NCBI GenBank assembly: GCA_036403035.1
Contig: DASWRT010000148.1
Span: forward strand, 1 to 19,812
Origin: DASWRT01 sp036403035
GTDB lineage: Bacteria > Pseudomonadota > Alphaproteobacteria > ATCC43930 > CGMCC-115725
DNA length: 19,812 bases
Direction of reading: 5' to 3'
Shown in pieces: positions 1 to 6,784 of the stretch (position 1 is its first letter; each line of letters starts with the position of its first letter). The position numbers and the translations under genes were made by a program. A model generated the notes under the pieces. The model made no database searches and was not told where the DNA came from. It saw nothing but the letters and a program-made list of their open reading frames with translations.

Positions 1-1547
1 GACACCACCTCGCCGGGATGCGACGCCGCCTCCAAGCTCGGAGCCGTCACGATCGTCCCGGCCGGCGCAGACGGCGGCGTCGAGCCGCCGCCGCCGGAAC
101 CGGAGCCGCCGCCGGCCGACGGCGTCGCGAAGCCGAAATCCCTCGCCGAGAAGTCGGCGACGGCATGACCTTGAAGGGTCAGCGTCTGCCCGCCGCCGAG
201 AGTGACGACGACGTTGCCGCCGCTCTGGGTCATCGCCGCCTTGAGCGCGTCGAACGAGGCGAAGCTGAAGCCCTGCAGCTTCACCTGATCGACGCCGGCT
301 TGGAAGTCGGTGATCGTGTCGGAGCCGGCGGCGCCCTTCTGGTGGATCACGAAGGTGTCGCTGCCGCCGCCGCCGGTCAGCCGGTCCTTGCCGGCCGGTC
401 CGCCGTCGAGCGTGTCGTTGCCGGCGCCGCCGACGATCACGTTGTCGAGCGTATTGCCGGTGAGGACGACGTTGCCGGCCTTGGTCGACGCCACGAGGTT
501 CTCGACATTGTCGCCGAGCGTATAGGCGATATCGGTGATGACGGTGTCGGTGCCGCCCCCGGCTGCCTCCACGACCTTGTCGTTGCCGGTGTGGACGTAA
601 TAGACATCGTCGCCGGCGCCCCCGGCCATCGTGCTCGCGCCGATGCCGGTGCCCGCATCGAGCACGTCATTGCCGCTCGATCCGGTGAGGTTCGCCACCC
701 AAGCCTTCGACGCATTGGTCACCGTCGCTGCGGGTGAATGCCCGGCCAGCGCCTCCGACAGCGGCGTGCTGGCCGGTGACGGAGCGGGAGCGGGAACCGG
801 GGCAGGACTTGGGCTCGACGCGTCGGGAAAGCCGAAATCGCCCGCAACGAAATCAGCGAGCTTGTGGTTGAGGAACGTCAGCGTTTCGCTGCCGCCGAGC
901 TTGAGGACAACGTTGCTGCCGCTCTGAGTCATCGCGGCCTTGAGCGCGCCGAACGAGGCGAAGCTGTAACCTCCCAATCTCACCAGATCGATCGTGGATT
1001 CGAAATCCGTGATGACGTCGGAGCCGTTCCCCTTCTGGATGAAGAAGGTGTCGCTCCCGCCCCCACCTGTGATCCGATCCGCGCCGACGCCGCCGTCCAG
1101 CGTGTCGTCTCCCTCGCCGCCGAACAGGGTGTCGTTCCCGACGTCACCATCCAGGAAGTTGTCGCCGGCGTTGCCTGCGATGACGTTGCTGAGCGCGTTG
1201 CCGATGAGGAGATAATCCGTGTCCGACTGGCCGGCGATCAGGATCTCGACATTGTTGGGCAGCGTGCAGCTTACGTCCGTTATGATGGTGTCGGTACCAC
1301 CGCCGGCTGCTTCCACCACCTTGTCGTTGCCGGTATGGAGATAATATACGTCGTTGCCGGCGCCGCCGGTCATCGTGCTCGCGCCGATCTGGACGCCCGG
1401 ATCGAATACGTCGCCGCCGCTGGTGCCGGTCAGCTGGACCACCCAGGACGTACCCTCGCCCTTGACCGTCGGAAGCGGCAGCACGGCGCCGTTTCTGCCC
1501 CCTGCCAAGAGTGCCGCAACCGTTGCCGGATCAAGGGTCTGGCTCAT
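1..1547 (-). CDS. RTX (hemolysin-type) calcium-binding repeat protein, N-terminal 515 residues; runs off the left edge
   Basis: The frame is open from ATG (1547-1545) to base 1, giving 515 residues with no stop, so the C-terminus lies outside the window. There is no Sec signal at the N-terminus (MSQTLDPATVAALLAGG). Two homologous modules follow, at about residues 41-240 and 288-473. Each starts with a GGAGxDVYYxHTGND block, continues with VVEAAGGGTDT and a TLxxNVE segment, has glycine-aspartate nonapeptides such as GGEGDDTLDGG (143-153) and GGAGNDTLDGG (373-383), and ends with a conserved SFASFxALKAAMTQSG block. Pro/Ala/Ser-rich (243-262) and Gly/Ser-rich (479-490) linkers separate them. Gly-Asp nonapeptides of this kind bind calcium as parallel beta-rolls in type I secreted proteins, whose export signal is C-terminal and so not visible here. 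A secreted matrix protein, adhesin or RTX-tagged enzyme would all fit; no catalytic domain is seen. It sits beside, but is not tightly coupled to, the polysaccharide genes. Confidence 0.9.
   Translation of the reverse strand, partial: MSQTLDPATVAALLAGGRNGAVLPLPTVKGEGTSWVVQLTGTSGGDVFDPGVQIGASTMTGGAGNDVYYLHTGNDKVVEAAGGGTDTIITDVSCTLPNNVEILIAGQSDTDYLLIGNALSNVIAGNAGDNFLDGDVGNDTLFGGEGDDTLDGGVGADRITGGGGSDTFFIQKGNGSDVITDFESTIDLVRLGGYSFASFGALKAAMTQSGSNVVLKLGGSETLTFLNHKLADFVAGDFGFPDASSPSPAPVPAPAPSPASTPLSEALAGHSPAATVTNASKAWVANLTGSSGNDVLDAGTGIGASTMAGGAGDDVYYVHTGNDKVVEAAGGGTDTVITDIAYTLGDNVENLVASTKAGNVVLTGNTLDNVIVGGAGNDTLDGGPAGKDRLTGGGGSDTFVIHQKGAAGSDTITDFQAGVDQVKLQGFSFASFDALKAAMTQSGGNVVVTLGGGQTLTLQGHAVADFSARDFGFATPSAGGGSGSGGGGSTPPSAPAGTIVTAPSLEAASHPGEVV
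129..686 (-). repeat. RTX module 2 (residues about 288-473)
   Basis: This is the second copy of the module, sharing GGAGDDVYY, HTGNDKVVEAAGGGTDT and SFASFDALKAAMTQSG with module 1. It is shorter in the nonapeptide region. The residues after its linker (SLEAASHPGEVV, at the window edge) resemble the lead-in to module 2 (SEALAGHSPAATV), so a third copy may start just outside the window. Confidence 0.8.
828..1427 (-). repeat. RTX module 1 (residues about 41-240)
   Basis: This is the first copy of a roughly 200-residue module. Corresponding landmarks in the two copies (GASTM at residues 55 and 303) lie 248 residues, or 744 bases, apart. It has more aspartate-rich nonapeptide units than module 2 (GNAGDNFLDG, GDVGNDTLFG, GGEGDDTLDG). 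Confidence 0.8.
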
Positions 1548-1621
1548 TTTGGTGGTTTATTTCCTTACGTTCCCATCAACTCTTAGTCTAATTGCGGCAA
1601 ATTAATGGTTTATGAACGCTT

Positions 1622-1632
1622 AATGTCACATT
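1622..1632. promoter_or_regulatory. Palindrome AATGTCACATT, candidate operator
   Basis: A perfect 5+1+5 palindrome (AATGT-C-ACATT) lies 75-85 bases upstream of the RTX start codon. A third AATGT half-site in the same orientation as the left arm lies at 1640-1644. The position suits a regulator-binding site. No regulator is encoded in the window, and short palindromes arise by chance more easily in AT-rich DNA. Confidence 0.3.
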
Positions 1633-1732
1633 CTAATAAAATGTCCCCGCCAAATTAAAATCGCGAATACTTCAAATAAATGATCTGCAATCGGTCATAT
1701 TACCAAGTTATCCGAAGCAGAGACCGAAAATG

Positions 1733-1763
1733 CGGGAAGCCCGACGAAGATGATCTTCCGTAT
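1733..1763 (-). terminator. Possible weak terminator after the GT2 gene
   Basis: On the minus strand, just past the GT2 stop codon, two small stems follow one another: GAAGA-TCA-TCTTC and CGGG-CTT-CCCG. They are followed by CATTTT. The stems are short and the T run is poor, so this is only a candidate. Confidence 0.3.
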
Positions 1764-2783
1764 TCAGCCGGCAGCCCGGATGAAAGCGCGCGCGGCATGG
1801 CGGGGATTGCAGAGCGGTGCGAACAGGCGCTCGCCCGCGAGGTCGCGGCATACGCCGAGATAGAGGCGCGGCCCACCCAACGAGCCGTACCACAGCATCT
1901 GCCGGGCGGTACGCGTGCGCGCCGCCTGGACCGCCCCGGCCATGTCGGGATCGCGGCGGATACGGTCGTCCGCGGCGAGCCTGCGGAACATCCCGAGATT
2001 GGCGCGAAGGAACCGCAGGACGTTCTCCGGCCGCGTCAGGTTGCTCCCGTGGATGCGCTTCGCGGCGAGGACGCGGCGGGAATAGGCGAACGACCCGAGC
2101 AGCGCCATGCGCAGCCAGAGATCCCAGTCCTCGGCGACCGGCATGGCTTCGTCGAAGAGGCCGGCAGCGAGCGCCGCGTCGCGCCGGAGCACGACCGCGG
2201 AGGTCGGGATGTGGTTGTCGGCGAGCAGGCTTCCGAACGGCGAGCCGAGGACGATCTCGACACCTCCCGGCCCCGCCGCCTCCGCCGGCCGGTCGAGCAG
2301 CGGCGCACCGGCGAGCAGGCTCGGCTTCACGACCTTGCCGCCGTCTCCCGCTCCGCCGGCAGCGGCGGCGAAGGCGCCCTCGAACTGGCAGGCGTCCGCG
2401 AAAGCGAGCACGACCTCGGGATGGCTGCCGAACACATCGGTGACGGTCCGGAGATGGTCGGGAAGGATCAGGTCGTCGGCGTCGACGAGCGCGACGAGAT
2501 CCGTCCCGGCGGCACGGATTCCAGCATTGCGCGCCGCCGAGACGCCGCGGTTCTCCTGCTCGATCAGCAGGACCGGGATCGCCACACATGACGCCGCCCA
2601 GGCCCGCACCCGGCCGGCGGTGCCGTCGCGCGAACCATCATCGACGACGACGATCCGGTCGGGCGGACGCGTCTGCGCCGCGATCGACTCCAGCGTCTCG
2701 GCAATGAAGCCTGCCGCGTCGTGCGCCGGGACCACGACGGAAAGAGTCGGTGCCGCCACCTCGTTGACCCGGAACTGGCTCAC
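1764..2783 (-). CDS. Glycosyltransferase family 2 (GT-A fold)
   Basis: A 339-residue inverting sugar transferase. It probably adds one sugar from a nucleotide donor to the lipid-linked repeat unit at the cytoplasmic face of the inner membrane. The GT2 signatures are in order: LSVVVPAHD (14-22), VVVDDGSRDGT (45-55), ENRGVSAARNAG (77-88), the metal-binding DADD (101-104), and the catalytic-base region AEDWDLW (217-223). The C-terminal third has no recognised domain and no membrane segment. The GTG start at 2783-2781 overlaps the stop of the upstream GT4 gene (shared GTGA), which implies translational coupling; a GTG eight codons later is an alternative. Longer upstream readings of this frame lie antisense-free but inside the GT4 gene and are not supported. 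Donor and acceptor are unknown. Confidence 0.9.
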   Translation of the reverse strand: MSQFRVNEVAAPTLSVVVPAHDAAGFIAETLESIAAQTRPPDRIVVVDDGSRDGTAGRVRAWAASCVAIPVLLIEQENRGVSAARNAGIRAAGTDLVALVDADDLILPDHLRTVTDVFGSHPEVVLAFADACQFEGAFAAAAGGAGDGGKVVKPSLLAGAPLLDRPAEAAGPGGVEIVLGSPFGSLLADNHIPTSAVVLRRDAALAAGLFDEAMPVAEDWDLWLRMALLGSFAYSRRVLAAKRIHGSNLTRPENVLRFLRANLGMFRRLAADDRIRRDPDMAGAVQAARTRTARQMLWYGSLGGPRLYLGVCRDLAGERLFAPLCNPRHAARAFIRAAG

Positions 2784-3838
2784 CGCGACCGGGACGGCGG
2801 CGGCAACAGCGCCTCGAAGTCCCGCGCCGCATCGTCCCAGGTGCGCGTGCGCTGGCTGCCGAGCGCCGCCTCGTGCATGCGGCGCCACAGCGCGTCGTCG
2901 GTCAGGAGCCAAACCGCGGCGTCGGCGAATGCCGCCTCGTCGGCCGCGACGGTTCCGGTCGCCCCGTCGCGCACCCGCTCCGGCGCCGAGCCGATCGGCT
3001 GCACGACGCAGGGCACGCCCAGTGCCTGCGCGTCGGCGAGCGCGAGGCAGAACGTCTCCTGCTCGTGGCTGCGGTAGAGCATCGCACGCGACTGCATCAG
3101 CTCCGCGATCAGCGCGCTGCGGCCGACCGGCTGCCGGCGCACGACCCCGGCGTCGGCAAGCGATTCCGCGCGGTCGAGCACCCGGCGCATCAGCTCGTAC
3201 CCGGAGCCGCGCGTCATCTGGTAGACCTCCGGGCCGCTGAAAAGGTGCAACTCCGCGTCGGGCACGCGCGGCCGGATGCGTTCGGACCAGACATCGAGCA
3301 GCCAATCGAGGTTGCGCGCGGGATTGGAGGTGAAGATCGCGCGCCGCACCGGCGGGACGGCGCGCGGCGACGGCGGCACGGCGAGATGCGCCGCCGACAG
3401 GCCGTAGGGGATCGTGGCGACGCGGCTATGCGGAAACCACGCCGGCACCGTCGCGGCATGATAGTCCCCGAGCACCACCAGCGTCGGACGCGTCAGCGCC
3501 AGCTTCCAGCGGTAGGGCCGTTCGCCGATATAGCCGGCCGGATTGTGCAGCCACAGCACGCGCCGCCGCGCGAGCGGGGCGCGAAGCAGCAATTGATGCT
3601 CGCGGTTCGCGACATAGAGATCGGGCGATGCCGGCACGCCGTCCTGCAAAGGCTGCCAACGCACGCCGCGATGGTCGAGCGGCGCCGCGCAGCGGTTGCA
3701 GACGGTGACGCGGTGGCCGCGCGCCGCCAGCGCCTCGGCGAGCGCGACCGTCGCGTTCTCGACGCCGCCGAGCGGCCGGCGATCGGGCGTCGTCCCGTCG
3801 AACTCGATGCCGTCGTCGGCGAAGACGATTTCGCTCAT
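2780..3838 (-). CDS. Glycosyltransferase family 4 (GT-B fold)
   Basis: A 352-residue GT-B retaining glycosyltransferase. The N-terminal domain begins with MSEIVFADDG and a glycine-rich GGVENATVALAEALAARGH (24-42), which resembles the GGxE acceptor-domain loop of family 4. The C-terminal nucleotide-sugar domain has IFTSNPARNLDWLLDVW (168-184), ELHLFSGPEVY (196-206), and ETFCLALADAQALGVP (261-276). The last corresponds to the family's EX7E motif, but its second acidic residue is Asp (E261/D269). The ATG at 3838 is chosen because the GT4 fold starts there; a longer reading to 3997 would overlap the divergent small gene. Its end overlaps the GT2 start by four bases. It probably extends the same repeat unit as GT2. 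Donor is unknown. Confidence 0.88.
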   Translation of the reverse strand: MSEIVFADDGIEFDGTTPDRRPLGGVENATVALAEALAARGHRVTVCNRCAAPLDHRGVRWQPLQDGVPASPDLYVANREHQLLLRAPLARRRVLWLHNPAGYIGERPYRWKLALTRPTLVVLGDYHAATVPAWFPHSRVATIPYGLSAAHLAVPPSPRAVPPVRRAIFTSNPARNLDWLLDVWSERIRPRVPDAELHLFSGPEVYQMTRGSGYELMRRVLDRAESLADAGVVRRQPVGRSALIAELMQSRAMLYRSHEQETFCLALADAQALGVPCVVQPIGSAPERVRDGATGTVAADEAAFADAAVWLLTDDALWRRMHEAALGSQRTRTWDDAARDFEALLPPPSRSR

Positions 3839-3928
3839 GCGGTCCGCGCTGGCGCCGGACGCGCCGATTCGCGATACTCCCGGCCGGCGGCAGCCGGGAA
3901 CCGGGCAGCATTTTTCGAAGGTGGGGCG

Positions 3929-4126
3929 ATGGAAGGAACGGCGTATCTCTTCATGCTGATCGGCGTCGCGATGCTGCTGCGCTGGTTCCTCGTCCACGAA
4001 AAGAAGCCGGACGAAAAGACCGGCGGATTTTTCGCGATGCGCGAGCCCGGCGAACGGGAAGCCCCGAAGGCGGGAAAAACCGCACAGCCCTGGCGGCCGG
4101 GACAGCCGGTGTCCGGCCGGCGCTGA
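3929..4126 (+). CDS. Small single-helix membrane protein, 65 residues, unknown function
   Basis: Begins MEGTAYLFMLIGVAMLL with one hydrophobic helix (about residues 4-21), followed by a charged, proline- and lysine-rich cytoplasmic-type tail (HEKKPDEKTGG, REPGEREAPK). The ATG at 3929 follows an AAGGTGGGG purine stretch that can serve as a ribosome-binding site. It is divergent from the GT4 gene (90-base gap) and convergent with the GmhB-fusion gene (27-base gap). The reading frame extends further upstream to 2873 only antisense to the GT4, so the short form is preferred. I recognise no family. It could be a small envelope protein, or a chance frame in GC-rich DNA; the membrane helix and start context favour a gene. 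Confidence 0.6.
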   Translation: MEGTAYLFMLIGVAMLLRWFLVHEKKPDEKTGGFFAMREPGEREAPKAGKTAQPWRPGQPVSGRR

Positions 4127-4132
4127 GCGCCG
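4117..4132. terminator. Small GC hairpin between convergent genes
   Basis: CGGCGC-TGA-GCGCCG (4118-4132) forms a 6-base stem with a 3-base loop. It overlaps the stop codon of the small membrane gene and lies 22 bases from the stop of the convergent GmhB-fusion gene. There is no T tract, so any terminator activity is speculative. Confidence 0.25.
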
Positions 4133-4153
4133 CCGCCCCGGCTTCCGGCGCCC

Positions 4154-5401
4154 TCAACGCGGCCCGCTGGACAGGATGAAATCCACGGCATCGACGACGC
4201 TGTCGAAGAGCCGATCGGGCGCAAGCCCCGGCATCGCCGCGTCGTCGCGGCAGCCGTGCCCGGTACGCACGCCGTAGGCCGGAATCCCGAAGGCGCGGGC
4301 CGCGCCGACATCGCGCAGCGTATCGCCGACCATCACCGTGCGCGCCGGATCGACCGGCAACTCCTCGGCGGCCCTGCGCAGCATGCCGGCGCGCGGCTTG
4401 CGGCAATCGCAGGCGACCGTCAGCGCGGGCACGGAGCCGGGCGGTCCCGGCGGCGGATAGTGCGGACAGAAATAGATCCGGTCGAGCACGCCGCCGCCGT
4501 CCTGCGCCAGCAGCGTCTCCAGCCGGCCGAGCACGGCGTCGAGGCCCTCCAGCGTGATCCGGCCCTTGGCGACCTGCGCGCGGTTGGTGACGCCGATCGC
4601 GAGATATCCAGCCTCATTAACGCGGGCGACCGCGCGGCCGGCGCCCGGCGCCAGCACGACATCGTCCGGACTGAGCGTACCCTGCGGCCCCGGTTCCTGG
4701 TTCAGCACGCCGTCGCAGTCGAAAAACACCGCCGGCCTCCGATGCCCCAGCCGGCGCGCCTCGACGAGGCCGGCGCGGAGATCGCGTTCGGCCCGCGCAC
4801 GCTGCTCCGGCGCAATGGCGGAGCGGCAATATTCGGGCGAGCGATAGGCGGCGACCGCCACGCCGTCGGCAAGCGCCGCGACGAGGATATCGGCCAGCGA
4901 CGATGAGAGGGCGGCGGCGCGGGAGCCCGACAGATAGCGCGCAGCGGCGGCAGGCGTGGCGAGGCACAGGCCGGCCGCCGCGATATTCCGCCGGTCGCCG
5001 TCCGGCCGCACGCCGCGGCGCGGCAGGACCGCCGAGACGGCGTCGCCATCGCGAACCAGCAGCAGGTCCGCCTCGCCGGGAGCGTCGGCCGGCTGCGCCA
5101 GGACGGTTAAGCCGGCGCCTGCGGCGCGGTGCGCGGCCTGGAACCGCGCGAGGTCGACATCGAACAGCAGATCGGGCGCGACCAGCAGCAGACCTTCTTC
5201 CGCCTGAGCCAACGCCGCCGCCGGATCGAGCAGCGACAGCCCATGCATGGCGAGGTTGTCTCCCGCCGCCGCATCGGCCGGCGTCAGGGCGGCGACCGCG
5301 CGGACGCCGCCCTTGGCGAGCGCGCGGAACTGACGGCTCCGCAGCGTCTCGCCGCCGATCTCGACGCCGCCGCCGGGGCCCGGAAGGATCGCCGCGATCA
5401 T
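4154..5401 (-). CDS. gmhB: D-glycero-D-manno-heptose-1,7-bisphosphate 7-phosphatase (GmhB) fused to a degenerate nucleotidyltransferase domain
   Basis: A 415-residue two-domain protein. Residues about 222-412 are a HAD-IIIA phosphatase of GmhB type: FFDCDGVLN (motif I, 227-234), VTNRAQVAKG (motif II), zinc-site CPH (312-314) and CDCRKP (331-336, including the motif III Lys), and MVGDTLRDVGAA (motif IV, 357-368). The family removes the 7-phosphate from heptose-1,7-bisphosphate. Residues 1-210 look like a sugar-phosphate nucleotidyltransferase core (LLLVAPDLLFDVDLARF; the tail YRSPEYCRSAIAPEQ resembles the domain end in known NTase-HAD fusions), but the N-terminal GGxGTR nucleotide loop is missing and the usual GD is PD. 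It is therefore probably catalytically dead. The next gene upstream supplies an intact nucleotidyltransferase. The ATG at 5401 overlaps the hddC stop (ATGA). Confidence 0.88.
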   Translation of the reverse strand: MIAAILPGPGGGVEIGGETLRSRQFRALAKGGVRAVAALTPADAAAGDNLAMHGLSLLDPAAALAQAEEGLLLVAPDLLFDVDLARFQAAHRAAGAGLTVLAQPADAPGEADLLLVRDGDAVSAVLPRRGVRPDGDRRNIAAAGLCLATPAAAARYLSGSRAAALSSSLADILVAALADGVAVAAYRSPEYCRSAIAPEQRARAERDLRAGLVEARRLGHRRPAVFFDCDGVLNQEPGPQGTLSPDDVVLAPGAGRAVARVNEAGYLAIGVTNRAQVAKGRITLEGLDAVLGRLETLLAQDGGGVLDRIYFCPHYPPPGPPGSVPALTVACDCRKPRAGMLRRAAEELPVDPARTVMVGDTLRDVGAARAFGIPAYGVRTGHGCRDDAAMPGLAPDRLFDSVVDAVDFILSSGPR

Positions 5402-6162
5402 CGAGCGGCGGCGGCGGAAGCAGCGGCAACGGCCGCCGTGACGGCCTGCGGCAGTTCGGTCTGGGCGCGGTCATAATCGGCCGGCACGCCGATATCGAGG
5501 AACCAGCCCTCGGAGACGAAGGGGCGGAGATCGATCCGGTCGAGCGAGGCCGGAATGAAATCGCGCTCGAACGAGAACGTCTCCGGCAGGTCGGCGTCGG
5601 CGAAGAGGTCGCGGTCGAGCAGGTAGACGCCGGAATTGATCAGCCCCTCGCCGGCCGTGCCCGCGGCGTTGAAGCCGGCGATGCGGTCGCCTTCGGCTGC
5701 GACGGCGCCGTACCGCGATGCGTCGGGCACCCGCACCAGCGCCATCGTCATCTGCGGCCGGCCGGGGCGGCGACGCGCCTCGTGCGCCGCCGCCATCGCG
5801 CCGCAGGCGATCGGGGCGATCGTGTCGCCGTTCATCACCCATACCGGCCCCCGCGCCGCCCCCGCCCCGCTCGCCTCGGCCGAGCGCAACGCGTGCCGGA
5901 TCGCGCCGCCGGTGCCGAGCGGCCGTTCCTCAATGGCGTAGGCGATGCTCATGCCGCCGTATCGCGCGCCGAACGTCGCGATGATCGCGTCGCGCATGTA
6001 CCCGACCGACAGGACGATGCGCCGGAAGCCCTCGGCCTGAAGCCGGTCGAGCAGCCACGCCAGGAACGGCCGGCCAGCGACCGGCGCCATCGGTTTCGGC
6101 AGGTCGGCGACGCGCGCACGCAGCCGCGTGCCGAAGCCGCCGGCGAGGATAATGCCTTCCAT
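5398..6162 (-). CDS. hddC: D-glycero-alpha-D-manno-heptose 1-phosphate guanylyltransferase (HddC type)
   Basis: A 254-residue sugar-1-phosphate nucleotidyltransferase. Motifs are LAGGFGTRL (6-14), LPKPMAPVAGRP (21-32), EERPLGTGGA (78-87), NGDT (111-114), INSGVYLLD (175-183) and WFLDIGVPADY (220-230). All are standard for this fold and all catalytic landmarks are intact. On sequence alone it could activate another sugar. The adjacent heptose kinase, isomerase and phosphatase make heptose-1-phosphate the likely substrate and GTP the likely nucleotide (inference from the HddA/HddC pathway). The C-terminal 18 residues are almost pure alanine. It lies 34 bases after gmhA, and its end overlaps the next gene by four bases. 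A GGGAG lies about 10 bases before the ATG at 6162. Confidence 0.88.
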   Translation of the reverse strand: MEGIILAGGFGTRLRARVADLPKPMAPVAGRPFLAWLLDRLQAEGFRRIVLSVGYMRDAIIATFGARYGGMSIAYAIEERPLGTGGAIRHALRSAEASGAGAARGPVWVMNGDTIAPIACGAMAAAHEARRRPGRPQMTMALVRVPDASRYGAVAAEGDRIAGFNAAGTAGEGLINSGVYLLDRDLFADADLPETFSFERDFIPASLDRIDLRPFVSEGWFLDIGVPADYDRAQTELPQAVTAAVAAASAAAAR

Positions 6163-6196
6163 CTCTCCCGCGCTCCCGCTGCGCCGCCTGTCTCGC

Positions 6197-6784
6197 TCAG
6201 GCGGACGGGCCGCCGAAGATTGCGCGCTCGATCAGGGCGCAGACGATATGGCCAGAAACGATGTGGCCTTCCTGGATCTTCGGCGTCTCGTTCGAGGGCA
6301 TGCGCAGGCAGATGTCGCACAGCGGCGGCATGTCGCCGCCCGCGGCACCGGTGAAGCCGACGCAGAACAGTCCCTTGCGCCGCGCCTCGGCAAGCGCGGC
6401 CTTGATGTTCGGCGAGCGGCCGGATGTCGAGATGCCGATGAACACGTCGCCTTCGCGGCCCAGCGCGTCGATCTGGCGGGAAAAGACCTTCTCGTAGCCG
6501 TAATCGTTGCCGACCGCGGTCAGCACCGATGTGTCGACGGTCAGCGCGATTGCGGCGAGGCCGGGCCGGTCGAACATCAGCTTGCTGACCAGTTCGCCCG
6601 CGAGATGCTGCGCGTCGGCGGCGCTGCCGCCGTTGCCCGCGAACAGGATCTTGTTGCCGCGCCGCAGCGCCTCGATGCAGCGCTCCGCGATCGCTTCGAT
6701 CGTCGCAAGGATGTCGCCGCTCGACCGCAGTTCGTTCATGACATCAGCGGTCTTGTCGAGTTCGGCGAGAATGTAACTCCTCAA
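6197..6784 (-). CDS. gmhA: Sedoheptulose-7-phosphate isomerase (phosphoheptose isomerase)
   Basis: A 195-residue SIS-domain protein that converts sedoheptulose 7-phosphate to D-glycero-D-manno-heptose 7-phosphate, the first step of the pathway. Signatures are FAGNGGSAADAQHLAGEL (48-65), VGNDYGYEKVFSRQ (91-104), GISTSGRSPN (117-126), and KIQEGHIVSGHIVC (169-182). Residues H60, E64, Q171 and H179 match the active-site and metal positions of the E. coli enzyme, shifted by one. The TTG start at 6784-6782 overlaps the hddA stop (shared TTGA), has GGAGG five bases upstream, and gives the normal family length. A later ATG at 6739 would remove the conserved first helix, so TTG is preferred. The gene is translationally coupled to the kinase. 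Confidence 0.93.
   Translation of the reverse strand: MRSYILAELDKTADVMNELRSSGDILATIEAIAERCIEALRRGNKILFAGNGGSAADAQHLAGELVSKLMFDRPGLAAIALTVDTSVLTAVGNDYGYEKVFSRQIDALGREGDVFIGISTSGRSPNIKAALAEARRKGLFCVGFTGAAGGDMPPLCDICLRMPSNETPKIQEGHIVSGHIVCALIERAIFGGPSA

Larger units (their letters stand above)
1548..1763 (-). promoter_or_regulatory. AT-rich region upstream of the RTX gene, probable promoter
   Basis: This is the only extended low-GC stretch in the window: bases 1561-1740 contain 69 G/C in 180 (38%). It lies directly upstream of the RTX gene and downstream of the GT2 gene. A promoter of its own is likely for the RTX gene, but I could not assign convincing -35/-10 hexamers. There is no strong ribosome-binding site; an AAGGAA lies about 13 bases before the ATG. 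The GT2 end of the region holds a possible weak terminator. Confidence 0.5.

Noticed and set aside
1..1547. A CRISPR array or DNA-level tandem repeat in the RTX region
   Set aside because: The periodicity is at the protein level (Gly-Asp nonapeptides and two long modules), with diverged DNA and no constant short repeats with spacers.
18..1586. Plus-strand frames opposite the RTX gene
   Set aside because: They are the complement of repeated Gly/Asp codons. The minus frame shows RTX nonapeptides and starts at an ATG next to an AT-rich promoter-like region.
1680..2591. A 303-codon plus-strand frame opposite the GT2 gene
   Set aside because: Charged low-complexity product with no motif; the minus strand has all GT2 signatures.
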